From contig CAMZMU010000040.1 of NCBI GenBank assembly GCA_947311845.1, forward strand, positions 53,473,975 through 53,537,974: a DNA stretch of 64,000 nucleotides. Direction: 5' to 3'. The stretch comes from Poa pratensis (taxonomy: Eukaryota > Streptophyta > Magnoliopsida > Poales > Poaceae). Positions within the stretch are counted from its first letter, which is position 1. Each line of letters begins with the position of its first letter. Under the pieces are notes generated by a model. The model worked only from the letters and a program-made list of their open reading frames with translations. It ran no database searches and had not been told where the DNA came from. Position numbers and translations under genes: made by a program. Shown piece after piece: positions 33,175 through 44,229 of this stretch.

Positions 33175-35761
33175 TGCATCTCTTCATGCCTAGCTCAAAG
33201 GCATTAAAGAAAAGCACTTCTGGGAGATAACCCATGTTTTTATTTGCTGTTTTATTTTTGTTTTCTTGAGTCAAGGATGCTTGTTTACCTCTGTAGCAAC
33301 TCCTTTGTATCTTTTATTTGCTGTTTTGTTGTGCCAAGGAGAGTTACTAATGCAAAGTTGGTTTTTATTTTCGGGACTGCATTGGGACAGATTGCTGTTC
33401 GTCACCGTTTAATTCAGTAGAAAATCAGAAAAAATCGAAAAATGCTGAAACTTTTTGTGCATGTTCCTGATGATGTTACGCAACTTTCATTATTTCAAAA
33501 GTTTTCATCTGAGCATCGTAAGTGCCTCGAAAAAATTCGTCATTACAGACTGTTCTGGTTTGACAGATTCTGTCTTTTATTTTGCATTCTCTCTTTTACA
33601 AGTTTTTAAGTGGTTTCTTTTCGTGTAAAAGTGCCCACTTGAGCCTAGTAACAGTGGCTAATGTTTAAAATAGTTGGCTTGTGAGTTTTGTCTTTGCTAG
33701 AACTTTGAAGTATTATCTTTTAGTGCACTAACCTGCTAATGAGAAAAGCTGTTAAGTTTTGGTGTGAAGGAAGTTTTCAAGTGTTGATAGAGGAGAATGA
33801 TATTACATGATCAAGAAGAGTGAAGAGCTTAAGCTTGGGGAGGCTTACCTCCCCAGCATATTTCAAGAAGACTCAAGCATCTAAGCTTGGGGATGCCCAA
33901 GGCATCCCCTTCTTCATCTACAAATTATCAGGTCATCTCTAATGGTGCTATATTTTTATTGCTTCATGCTAGTGTACTCTTCCTTGGAGCGTCAGTGTGT
34001 TTTTGTTTTCAGTTTGTTTTGTTTTGTTTGCTGTGCTATACTTGTTGGATCCTAGTATTCATGTTTGGGAGAGAGACACGCTCCACTTTTTCATTAGAAT
34101 ACTCTTGTGCTTCACTTATACTTGTTGAGTATTCCTGTCTAGTTGCTGTTATTGCTTTAGCTCTCAGTTTTTCATGTATCTCTTGTTAGAGCTTTCAGTT
34201 TCTTTTGAAGAAAGTACTCTCTTGCTTCACTTATATCTGTTTGGAGAGTTGTCAAATAAGTTGATTGGTGTTTGGTTGGACCAGAAAAATGCTATGCATG
34301 TGGTAGTGGTATAAAATGCTTACATGAATCTTTTTAGATCGTTGTCTTGAGTAATTTGATGCTTGCCAATTGTTTTGAGCTGTCAAGTAATTAATGTTTA
34401 AGCTTGTGCATCATGTAAGTAATGGCTATTAATGAAGAACTACTATAAGGATTTTCTGCTATAATAATCTGTTGCATAATTGGAAGTCCATAGTAGTCTA
34501 GATAATTTTTGGATGAAGGCTATGTGTTAACAAGGAAGACAGTGGGAGTCTATGGTTCGTCAAACCTTGTGTTTTATGTACACTCTTGCTATTCCAGTTG
34601 ATAATGATGTTTGCTTATAATAACCTTGCTAGCCTAAACTCTGTACTAAGAGGGAATGCTTCTTGTACATCCAAAACCTTGAGCCAAATCCATGCCACCT
34701 GTGTCCACCATACCTACCTATTATGTGGTGTTTTCACCATTCCAAGTAAATTTCTTCATGTGCTATCTACTAACTACTCAAAACTGTTACATTTCCTTTT
34801 TGTGTCACTACTTGAAAAGCTCATAAGGACGTAGATAGGTGGTCTTTATTTCCTGGTTGATCAAATTTTACACACCTGGACTAGTGGCATATACATCCGC
34901 TTATCCAATAATTTTGCAAAAAGAGCTGGCAACGGGGTGCCCAGTCCCAATTAATTACAACTTTAACCAAACAATTCTCTTCACATCTTTTTGCCCCTGA
35001 TTCGTCAGTCAAGCAATGTTCACAAGTGTGTAAACAAAAGAGAAGAGGGATGATCTGCCCGCTGGTAGAAATAACGTCCTTCATGGGAGCCGCTCTTGTA
35101 AAGTTTGATCAACTAGTGAAGTAGAGTATTGCCTATTTGCTGATTTGTTGACACCTGTATACACCATTACCTTACAAAACAATATTTTATGCTCTCTATA
35201 TGCCTTCGGGAACTACAGCTCTAGCACATGATGTTAATCCCTGCTTCCCTCTGCGAAGGGCCATTCTTTTACTTTTATGTTGAGTCAGTTTTCCCACTTC
35301 TTTCTGTCTACTTAAGCAAACATCATTGTCAACTCCAGTATAACAGTTTTTACATAACTTTGTGTTTGGTTGATCATATTCTTTGCATTGACATTATCTA
35401 TATGATATACATGTTGAAAGTTGAAGCAAATGCTGAAGCTATTATCTTCCTTTGTGTTGATACAAACACTTTCATGTTGAGAATTATTGCTGCTGTGAGC
35501 TAACTATTATGTTAGACTATTATATCTCTAAATGTTTTATAGTATTATTCATGAAAGTTTGCACTTGTGTGATCACTTATGTTTACTCTTTATTTACTTG
35601 CTTGCAAACTATAGACCATTGGCTTGGATCACTTCATTCAGATCATGTGCATTACATTGTTATTTGATCAAAGATTGTGTTGGTAGCATGTCACTTCAAA
35701 AATTATCTGTTTTTATCGTTTACCTACTCGAGGACGAGCAGGAACTAAGCTTGGGGATGCT
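33175..35761 (+). other. Noncoding interior of the LTR retrotransposon
   Basis: About 2.6 kb of T-rich sequence without pol domains, containing GGGAGATAACCC near 33221 and the repeated phrase AAGCTTGGGGA (near 33832, 33880 and 35747). The last copy is directly before the 3' LTR. Confidence 0.7.
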
Positions 35762-37332
35762 TGATACGTCTCAAACGTATCTATAATTTTTGATGTTCCA
35801 TGCTGTTATTATATCAATTGCTACATGTTTTGGTTACACTTTATATCATTTTTATGCATTTTCTGGGACTAACCTATTAACAAGATGCCACAGTGCCAGT
35901 TCCCTGTTTTCTGCTGTTTTTGGTTTCAGAAAATCTATTAAGGAAATATTCTCGGAATTGGACGAAACAAAAGACATCGTCAATAATATCACGAGGAGAT
36001 CACGGAGTCCAAAGGGGAGTCGGAGCAGACCCACCAGGGGGCCACGCCACACTAGGGCGCGGCCCAGGGTGGGCCCGCGCCCCCCTATGGCGTGGTGGCC
36101 CCCCTCGGCCACCGACGCCGCCTCTTCGCCTATATATTCTCCGCGACGCGAAAACCCTATTACGGTCGATCATATTCCACGAAAAGTTCCGTCGCGGCCG
36201 TCATCGTCAATCTCAGATCGGAGGAGTTCTGAAGCTCTTCCCGGCACCCTGCCGGAGGGGAGATCATCACCGGAGGGCTCTACATCACCATGCCTGCCTC
36301 CGGAGTGATGCGTGAGTAGTCCACCCCTGGACTACGGGTCCATAGCAGTAGCTAGATGGTTGTCTCTCTACCTTGTGCCTCCATGTTTAGATCTTGTGAG
36401 CTGCCTAACATGATCAAGATCATCTTATTGTAATGCTAGATGTTGTGTTTGCTGGGATCCGATGAATATTGATACCATGTTTATTCAAGTTGTTTATCTA
36501 TGTGCTCTTGATCTTGCATGCTCTCCGTTGCTAGTAGATGCTTTGGCCAAGTAGATGCTTGTGACTCCAAGAGGGGGTATTTATGCTCGATAGTGGGTTC
36601 AGTCTCTAGATATCTGGATCAGTGACAGAAAGGTCTAAGATGGTAGATGTGCTGTTGCTACTAGGGATAAAACATTGGTGCAGTGTCCAAGGGCACTTGT
36701 ATTGATTACATTACACACTTTACTTCATGCAATAATCTGTTGTTAGCAACTTAATACTGAATGGATGCGGATGCTGCCTTGAAGGTGGATTATTTAGGCA
36801 TAGATGCGGTTGGAATAACGGTCTATGTACTTTGTTGTAATGCCCAACTAGATTTCATAGTAGACATCTTGGCATGTATTGCATTGTTATGCCCTCTCTA
36901 TTTGTCAATTGCCCAGCTGTAATTTGTTTACCCAACATGCTAGTTATCTGTTCTGAGAGAGACACCACTAGTGAACTGTGGACCCTGGTCCAATTTCCTC
37001 ATACTGTTTACACAACCTGCTGCAATCATCTGTTTCCTGTTACTTGCTGTTTTTCCTGCTGTTTTCCACACCATACGTTTAACTCTTTGTTTCTGCAAGA
37101 CCGGAGAGATTGACAACCTCTCTGTTTCGTGTTGGGCAAAGTTCTGGTTTGTGTCTGTGCAGATTCCACGTTGGTGCAAGCTCCCTAGCGCCAGGGGGAG
37201 TCAACATCAACAACCTTCCGATAGATCGTCAAGTCCTACTGGATTGATAACCTTGGGTAGATTTCTCAAGGGAAAACTTCTGCTGTCTACATCATAACCT
37301 TCCTTTTGGGGTTCACCAACACGTAGCCATCA
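35762..37332 (+). repeat. 3' LTR
   Basis: 1571 bp. It differs from the 5' LTR mainly by small indels, including a 12-bp tandem gain in the TGCTGTTTTTCC stretch near 37050. Confidence 0.93.
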
Positions 37333-38443
37333 ACCTGCTGCGGGCTCCTCAATGCCCGTTGCGTGGGAGAGATGGTGGAAGGCTGGAGGGAGAGGAATGC
37401 CACCGCTGCGGTTGTTGCATCCTCCGTGGGAGATGAATGGCCGCAGGCGTTGCATCCTCGAGGAGATGAATGGCGCCTAGTATTTGGTTGCATCCTTCCG
37501 TTGGGAGAAGAATGGCGCCGCAGCGGAGTTTGCATCCTCCGTTCAGTGGGGGACGCGGCTGCAAGGTGGAAGCACTTCGAGCTTGCCGGAGAAGTGTGGT
37601 TTGCCGTGGAGGCAGGGTAGTGGTTTGGTGTGTTGACTGGTTTGGATCCTGGGTTCGGGCTATGCAGGTGAGACTGCCGGCGAAAGCCGTACTCCAGTTG
37701 TGGCCGGAGTCGTCGATGGAGGCGCCTTCGAGCATCGCTCCCTCGTTGGAGGCATCGATGTAGCTGTTCCCACTTTGCATTTTTCGACGTGCTCAGGGGA
37801 AACCCTTGACCTAGTCTTCTAGATCGGACGATGGCGGCGCCTTCCGGCGTCGTGTTTCCTCTCGGGGGCATCGTTTTGGAGGTGGATCCGGCCAGAGGGG
37901 CTCATGGCTCGCTAGGTTGTGTGTGTTGTATTTCCTCATAAACTGGACCAACCTTCTATCTATTCATTGAATTTAGCAGTTCTCCTGCTAACATTCAAAA
38001 AAAAAGATTGCTCTCTGTAACCAGGTTGGCAGAGTTTATTATTGGACCAGAGCTCACCTCTTAGGGCAATTGGTGTCAACCCAAAAAAGAGAGATCACCG
38101 CAAGATATGCATAATGGTGAGTTTCAAAATTGGTTACTAGAGAGAGTGATTATGCTACTATAAAAGTATCAGTGCCCATACATTGCGTTGATGTGATAAA
38201 AAGTTGTACACAAGGATTCAATTTTTGCACGAGTGTGTATCTATTTACTTTATGGAGAAACTAAATTCAAAAGAATGTTGGAGAATGTTTGACCCTAGGT
38301 TCTTTTATTGAGAATGTTACATGCATCGTTATAAATCTTGAGAATGGAGATCTCTACTGATCACACATAAACGAAAATTAAAACTTTTCTTTTGTGTAGC
38401 CTTTTTGAAAAGAAATACACTTTTTTGTCTCAGATAAAATTAA

Positions 38444-39607
38444 GAGCATCTCCAACCGGAGCCCCCAAAGGCCGCCCAAACGTCCGGGCGGGCAGCCCGG
38501 ATGCGGTTTGGGCTGAAAAACACCACCCAAAGAAGGCCCCCAAAGCCATCTGAAACGCCCGGGCGGTCCGGCACACCCCAAACCCAGCCCATATCTGGGG
38601 CGGGTTTGTGGGCGCCCGAGCGCGCCCGGGTGCGTCCGCCCCCTGTCGCTGACAGTGCGGACCCACGCTTTGACCGCCTGGCGGAGCGGATAAGCTAGCT
38701 TGACCGGCGTCGGCATTCATGGCGCACCGGCCGGCATTCATGGCGTACCGGCCACCTCCGACTATAAGTGGAGGGGCCGGAGCAAACCCTACTCCCGCAC
38801 CGCACTTCCGCCGCCACCGCCGCTCTCTTCTCCTCCTTATCCACCGGTGCCGAGTTTCCTCCTCCACCAGAAGTGTTGGCGGCAGAGGGGACAGACGTCG
38901 GCTACGGCATCCTCCGCGAGGGCTCCGACATCGTCGAAATGACGGGTTTGGAGTATCTTCGGCAGATGCACGAATCGAATCGGGCGCAGTCGGACGCGAT
39001 GGCGGAGGAGTGGAATCGGCAAGCGGAGGCGGAGCTGGCAAGGATGCGGGCGGAGGACGAGGCCACGCGGGTTCGGGCGGAGGAGCGCGCAAGGGTGATG
39101 GCGGAGCACCATTTGGCCGAGGAGCAGCTCAGCGCCGAGGCCACGGACCGCATCTTCGTCGGGCAGATGAAGAACAGGGTCGGCTTCGTCGAGAAGCAGA
39201 AGCAGGCGGAGGAGGCGTTCCGTGAAGGCTGCATCTACATGCCAGAATCTTCCGGATCTGGCTTCTTCTACACCGACTCCGACGAGCAGGGGTCTTCTCC
39301 GGACCCTCCTCCAGCTGCGGCACAGGGCGGCTCCGGCTCCGGCGCCGGCGCGGCAACGGTCATCGTCCTGTCCGACGCTGAGTAGACTAGGCTAGGTGGC
39401 TATCCGGTCGCATTAACTGCACGTAGGATTAAGTAGCAACTCGTATGCACGTTGCATGCTTTTGTAGTAATTTGGTATCTTAAATTAGAGGTGTGTGGTT
39501 GTAGCAACATGTTTTTAGGGGGTGCCCGGTCACTGTCCGCGGACGTGTCCGGACGCGTCCGCGGACAGTTTGGGGGCCGAATTTGAGGGCTCCGCTTGGA
39601 GATGCTC
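38444..39607 (+). mobile_element. Harbinger element 3 with one open frame
   Basis: Termini GAGCATCTCCAACCGGAG and, at the right, the inverse of GAGCATCTCCAAGCGGAG, with TAA TSDs (38441-38443 and 39608-39610). It is 1164 bp. No transposase, so non-autonomous. Confidence 0.88.
38768..39385 (+). CDS. Hypothetical coiled-coil protein inside Harbinger element 3
   Basis: A 205-codon frame; a later start at 38939 (MTGLEYLRQMHESNRAQSDA) would give a better-structured protein. Residues about 58-150 are charged and alanine-rich with heptad-like spacing (AEAELARMRAEDEATRVRAE), suggesting a coiled coil. The end has YTDSDEQGSS and an acidic VIVLSDAE. There is no catalytic motif. It fills most of a non-autonomous Harbinger, so it is either a transposon accessory ORF or a captured gene piece. 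Open frame, function unknown, expression unknown. Confidence 0.5.
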   Translation: MEGPEQTLLPHRTSAATAALFSSLSTGAEFPPPPEVLAAEGTDVGYGILREGSDIVEMTGLEYLRQMHESNRAQSDAMAEEWNRQAEAELARMRAEDEATRVRAEERARVMAEHHLAEEQLSAEATDRIFVGQMKNRVGFVEKQKQAEEAFREGCIYMPESSGSGFFYTDSDEQGSSPDPPPAAAQGGSGSGAGAATVIVLSDAE

Positions 39608-39610
39608 TAA

Positions 39611-40440
39611 TTCATTAAGGTTTTAGTGGATGTGTCATTGCCGTCAATTTTTTTACTTTTTACTTGGTTTGCGCTATTTTAGATATGTCAATCAAATAAC
39701 TGACCTAACGTATTGACACATAATAATGATAGCTACTGAGGAGAGCTAATGACAAGTTGGGCCTAATTTTGTGGTGTCATGGAAATAGTAGATGATGTGT
39801 AATAAATTGGTGACTAAGTAAAATTTTGAAAATAGTTGTGTGACAAGACATGACAAATAGATCTGAATAGGACTACAAATCGCATGGATTGAATAGTGGG
39901 AAAATATGAAAGGGGTAAAAATAGATCAAGATAGCACTCCTATTACAAAACAGTGATATGACATTTTTGAAAATATTGCACTCAATATTAGGCCACAAAT
40001 TAAACAGGTTTAGACTATTTTTCACACATATTATTTAACTTACCATCACATTTTTGGTGTCCATACTACCATGCAATTAAGAATTTCATACTTATAGTAT
40101 TTAAAACAAAAATAAAATGTATAGACCTATTCAATGCGCTAAAGATGATACCCTCGCATTTGTAAGGGCTGCCTTGTCAGTTTCATAAATAAGAGGTAGT
40201 TTCACCCAGCCGGAAAAGTATTAGAAAGCTTGATTAATTAGTGAAAAACCTCTACAAATTTGTGTCACGAGAAATGGACACTTGGCCGACCCAGCTTAGA
40301 TCACAACTCAGGAAATACGAAATACTTTCCTCTCAAAGTATTTGATGGATAATAATAGCCCTGATAAACTATATAAATATAGATGGGATTCTCCGACGCA
40401 ACAATTCACACTAAAAGATCCATGTCAACGAAAATAAGAA
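39611..40440. other. Intergenic DNA; no gene seen
   Basis: A/T-rich sequence. The last part (TTCACACTAAAAGATCC near 40406) resembles the left flank of gene A (TTCGCACTAAAAGGTCCC near 19690), marking the start of the duplicated segment. Confidence 0.5.
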
Positions 40441-40569
40441 GTGCAGTGAAAGTCATGGACAGGCGCAACTAGAAGGCAACGATTAGCAGCGCGTCTGAAG
40501 AACATGCATATGGATTAGATCGACGTGGGCACGGCATCGGGCAGCATGACGATCAGGCCGGTGCCGGCG

Positions 40570-42342
40570 CTAAGCTCCGCCAAGCCGAACGACCAGGCTC
40601 GACGGGTCGAGGAAAGGGTAGCGTTGCAGCGCGGCGCGCTTCATGTGCACCAAGCCGCGCTCGTATCCTCGCAGCTCCCACGACACCAGAGCGCGCGACG
40701 CCTCAGCCTTTACCCTCTCCGCGTCCGCCGTCGTCTGGGCGAGCTCGGCGTGCGCCCCGCGTAGCTCCGCACGCAGCGCCTCGGCGTTCGTCTGGGCGAG
40801 CTCGGCCTTCGCCATGTGCAGATCCGAGCGCAGCGCGTCCGCCTCCTCTCGCGCCTCCAGCGCGTCCGCCTTCGTCTGGGCAAGCTCGACCTTCGCCGTG
40901 TGCAGCTCCGCCCGCAGCGCAGGCACGGCCGCCTTGCTCTGGGCAAGCTCGGCCTCCCCCCTGCGCAGCTTCAACCGCAACGCGTCGGCCTCGCGCTCGC
41001 GCGCCCTCAGCTTGTCCTCCAGCTCCAAGGCGTAGCCCAGCGCGAAGGTCACCTCGTTCGCCGTCTGCGCACCCACAGGCCACACCCAACACATTGCCAT
41101 GCCGATCAGTCCAGAACAACAGATCACGCGTCAATGCACACATGGCGCGCGTTTTGGTTTGGTGTAATTCGTAGTTACCTGCAGCAGTGATACGTAGCTC
41201 GAGGTGACGACGTCGGCCGGCCTGCACGCAGCGAGCTCTCGCTCCCGCGACGGCGTCACGGCGCCCTGCAGCAGCCGCCTGGCCCCAAGCCAGTGCCCGG
41301 CGTGGCGAGGCTGTTTCCCACCAGCTTTGCCAGTGCCCGACACCGAGTTCTCGTGGTCCTCCACCGGTTTCCTCTTCTTTCCAAGCGACGGCGCACAAGG
41401 CGAGACTTTGTGATCCTGTTTCTTCTTCAAGGCCACCTCCCCAGCCGGCGCGCGCGCGGCTGTGACGACATTGGCAGGTTTTCCCATCCCTAGCGCATAC
41501 GCACGCATATGAATTACGGACCACGAATTAGCAGAATTCACATCGGCATTAACTCTGAATTTCACCTTACGAGTCGGCGGCGGGATGATGATCTCGGCGG
41601 CGGCCATGTTGTCGTCGTGGAGGTACGTGGTGAGATCAATTGGGGAACTCCCTCGAGCACGCAGCAGGACCTCCGCGTCAGCCTTCTCCGGGACGGTGAG
41701 CGACGGATCGAAAGTGGCGGACCTGCAAGGCTCCCCCCACTCTACCGGGCACGGCCACGGCGCTGGCGATGACAGGAAAAAGAACTCCTCTTTCCACCCC
41801 TTATACTTGTTCGCACCCATCCGAGCGAAGAGCAGCCCGGCGGCGTCCTTGCCTCGGAGGGTGTAGAGCCGGTGCGGCGGGAACGGGCAGAGCGAGAAGA
41901 AGTACCGGAACACGGACAGCGACGGCGCCACGCCGGCGAAGTGGCAGAGGACGACGAATCCGGCCAGGGCTCGCCACCCGTTGGGCGCGAGCTGGCCCGG
42001 GGCGAGCCCGAAGTGGCTGAGCACCGTGCCGAAGAAGGGGTGGAGGGGGAGGCGCAATCCGGCGTCCAGCGCGTCGACGTACACGCAGACGGATCCGGGA
42101 GGCGGGGGCGAGCACATGGAAAGCTCGCCGGCGAGTACCGGGGCGAAGTCATCGGGGATTGAGTACCTCTTGCAGATGTCTCTCAGGGTTTTTCGGGTGC
42201 GCAAACGCGAGGTGACCCGCTCGGGCAGGGCCGAGACGTCGTCGTCGGTCCCTTCGGCGCTGGTGCGGGGAGCTCGGCCGCGGGTGGGTTCGTCGAGGAA
42301 GTCGTCCGGTGACCAGGATGCTGAGGTCCGGGAGGATGCCAT
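40570..42342 (-). CDS. Gene B: intact three-exon 'putative gypsy-type transposon' domain protein with coiled coil
   Basis: Exons 42342-41571, 41489-41179 and 41064-40570 join in phase (1, then 0) to 525 codons. Residues about 55-235 match the plant 'transposase (putative), gypsy type' domain: KRYSIPDDFAPVLAGELSMC, VCVYVDALDAGLRLPLHPFF, PNGWRALAGFVVL and GWKEEFFFLSSPAPWPCPVE. Exon 2 has a basic patch, LGKKRKPVEDHE, a likely nuclear localisation signal (inference). Exon 3 is a long predicted coiled coil with four units like KAELAQTNAEAL and the conserved end RYPFLDPSSLVV. The start is chosen by homology with A and C (MASS); an in-frame ATG at 42387 is possible. Intron 1 uses donor GTAAGG. The biochemical role is unknown; the family is transposon-associated and may be domesticated. 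Confidence 0.85.
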
Positions 42343-42515
42343 GGCGGCTGGGTTTGTGCAGCGGCGCTGGTAGGAGTTGCTTCCCACGGAGTGGTGTCAA
42401 AAAGCAAGGAGAAAGAGCGTGTGCAACGTGGTGTGCAAGGAGTGGCTAAGAGCAAGGTCTAAATGTTGGAAGAGGTGAGATCTAGCTCAGAAATTTTTGC
42501 GTTCGGGTCTAGTAA

Positions 42516-42764
42516 GGCCCTGTTTGTTTCTAGAGTTTTTGTGGGGATTGGTGGAATAATCCTCTAGTGAATTGGATGAAACCCCAAACTTCAAAACATC
42601 GTTTGTTTCTAGTGTATTGGATAGGTTTTATCTCCACCTTTCCCCACAAATCTCCAAACTCTAGTTCATTTTTTCTCAATCCATTAGGGGATTCAATACA
42701 CTACCCCTACCTAGTGGATTTATCCCCACCAATCCCCACAAAAACTATAGAAACAAACAGAGCC
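42516..42764. mobile_element. Tourist-like (Harbinger) MITE
   Basis: Ends GGCCCTGTTTGTTTCTAGAG and the inverse of GGCTCTGTTTGTTTCTATAG, flanked by TAA (42513-42515 and 42765-42767). It is 249 bp and located about 175 bp upstream of the gene B start, so it could lie in the promoter region. Confidence 0.88.
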
Positions 42765-42999
42765 TAAAGGGGCAAGCATGGGGTTCCCCCCATTTATGAT
42801 TCGCACCACAGCAGAAAAATAGAACTATGTGCGGATGGTGGAAATCGAACCCGCAACCGGGAGCAACGAACGAAAGAACCTAACCAGTGACACCGAACTG
42901 ACCATGTGATACAGAATGCGCACAACGATTACTTGTAGCTTCTCAGTCGCGATTTTTTCCTTTTTTCTTTTTTCCTTTTCCTTACTCTTTTTATTAATC

Positions 43000-44220
43000 T
43001 GTTTTTTAATCTCAACTTTTTAAAGTATAAACATTTTTTAAGTATGAGTCTGAACATTTTCCAAAATCTGAACCATTTTCAAAAACTTGAAGCATTTTCA
43101 AATATGAACATTTTTCAAAAGCCGAACCATTTTCAAAAATGAATATTTTTCACATCCGAACGTTTTCTAAACTTGAACATTTTTCAAATCAGAATTTTAA
43201 ATTTGTACGATTTCAAAAAATAAACATTTTTGCGTACAAAGGCATATTGAAAAATGCCAGATTTTAAAAAATGTTCATTTTTAAAAATGGTTCTGGATTT
43301 GAAAAATGTTCCGATTTTGAAAAATTGTTCAAAATTTGAAAATGTTCCATATATTCAAAAAAATCAATTTTAAAATGGTTTCAAATTTGAAAAAATGAAC
43401 CATTTTTAAAAATCAGAACCATTTTTTTCATTCGGAACCGTTTTCAAAAATCGGAACCATTTTTTCGGTTCGGAACCATTTTCAAAAAGGAACCATTTTT
43501 TTCATTTGGAACCATTTTTTCGGCTCGGAACCATATTCTAAAAGGAACCATTTTTCGGTTCGGAACCATTTTCAAAAAGGAACCATTTCTAAAAAATTGG
43601 AACCTTTTTTTTCATTCGGAACCGTTTTCAAAAATCGGAACCATTTTTTTTGGTTCGGAACCATCATTTTCATTTGGAACCATTTTCAAAAATCGGAACC
43701 ATTTTTTCGGTTCAGAACCATATTCTAAAAGGAACCATTTTTCGGTTCGAAACCATTTTCAAAAAGGAACCATATTTAAAAATCGGAACCATTTTTTCAT
43801 TCGGAACCGTTTTCAAAGATCAGAACCATTTTTTTGGTTCGGAACCATATTCTAAAAGAACCATTTTTCGGTTCGGAACCATTTTAAAAAAGGAACCATT
43901 TTCAAAAAAGGAACCATTTTAAAAATCGGAACCATTTTGTTCATTCGGAACCGTTTTCAAAAATCGAAACCATTTTTCGGTTCGGAACCATATTCTAAAA
44001 GGAGCCATTTTTTCTGTTCGAAACCATTTTCATAAATCGGAACAATTTTTAAATTGAACCATTTGCAAAAAAAGCGGAACATTTTTTTAAATCGGAATCA
44101 TTTTCAAAAAAGGAACAATTTTTCGAAAAGGAACCATTTTTAAAAATCGGAACCATTTTTTATTAGGAACCATTTTTAAAAATCGGAACCATTTTTGGTT
44201 CGGTACCATATTCTTGATCA
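43000..44220. repeat. Degenerate array of GGAACCATTTTC-type units
   Basis: Dozens of units close to CGGAACCATTTTCAAAAA, 15-25 bp apart, with a gradual change from a GAACATTTTTCAAA style at the left. An apparent Phe/Glu-rich frame at 43650-43922 is just this repeat translated. More homogeneous than the arrays at 9.2 and 17.4 kb, hence probably younger. Confidence 0.85.
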
Positions 44221-44229
44221 TAATTCAGT

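Larger units (their letters stand above)
30659..37332 (+). mobile_element. Young non-autonomous LTR retrotransposon (gypsy-like)
   Basis: LTRs at 30659-32216 and 35762-37332 begin TGATACGTCTCAAACG and end CGTAGCCATCA, with 5-bp TSD ACCTG (30654-30658 and 37333-37337). A primer-site-like sequence follows the 5' LTR, and AAGCTTGGGGATGC precedes the 3' LTR as the polypurine-like tract. The 3.5-kb interior has only a gag-like frame and no protease, RT or integrase, so it needs a helper element. By eye the LTRs differ by very few substitutions plus small indels, indicating recent insertion. Confidence 0.93.
29968..38004 (+). mobile_element. LINE-mobilised retroposon with minisatellite, split by an LTR element
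   Basis: A perfect 16-bp TSD AGATTGCTCTCTGTAA lies at 29952-29967 and 38005-38020. The 3' end is an A run after CTGCTAACATTC. Without the nested LTR element the insert is about 1.36 kb. It begins GC-rich (CCTCCTCCTCTAGGGTTCC) and has no recognised protein. It contains five diverged units of about 40 bp (GAGATGAATGGCGCC ... GTTGCATCCTCC). The tail resembles that of the 125-bp insert at 46312. It could be a processed transcript or an unknown SINE/LINE derivative. Confidence 0.75.

Noticed and set aside
42830..42905. Text resembling a tRNA T-arm (AATCGAACCCGC)
   Set aside because: No cloverleaf can be formed around it; similar phrases occur in dispersed grass repeats.
43650..43922. Open frame rich in Phe, Glu, Pro and Lys
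   Set aside because: It is a direct translation of the GGAACCATTTTC repeat units.
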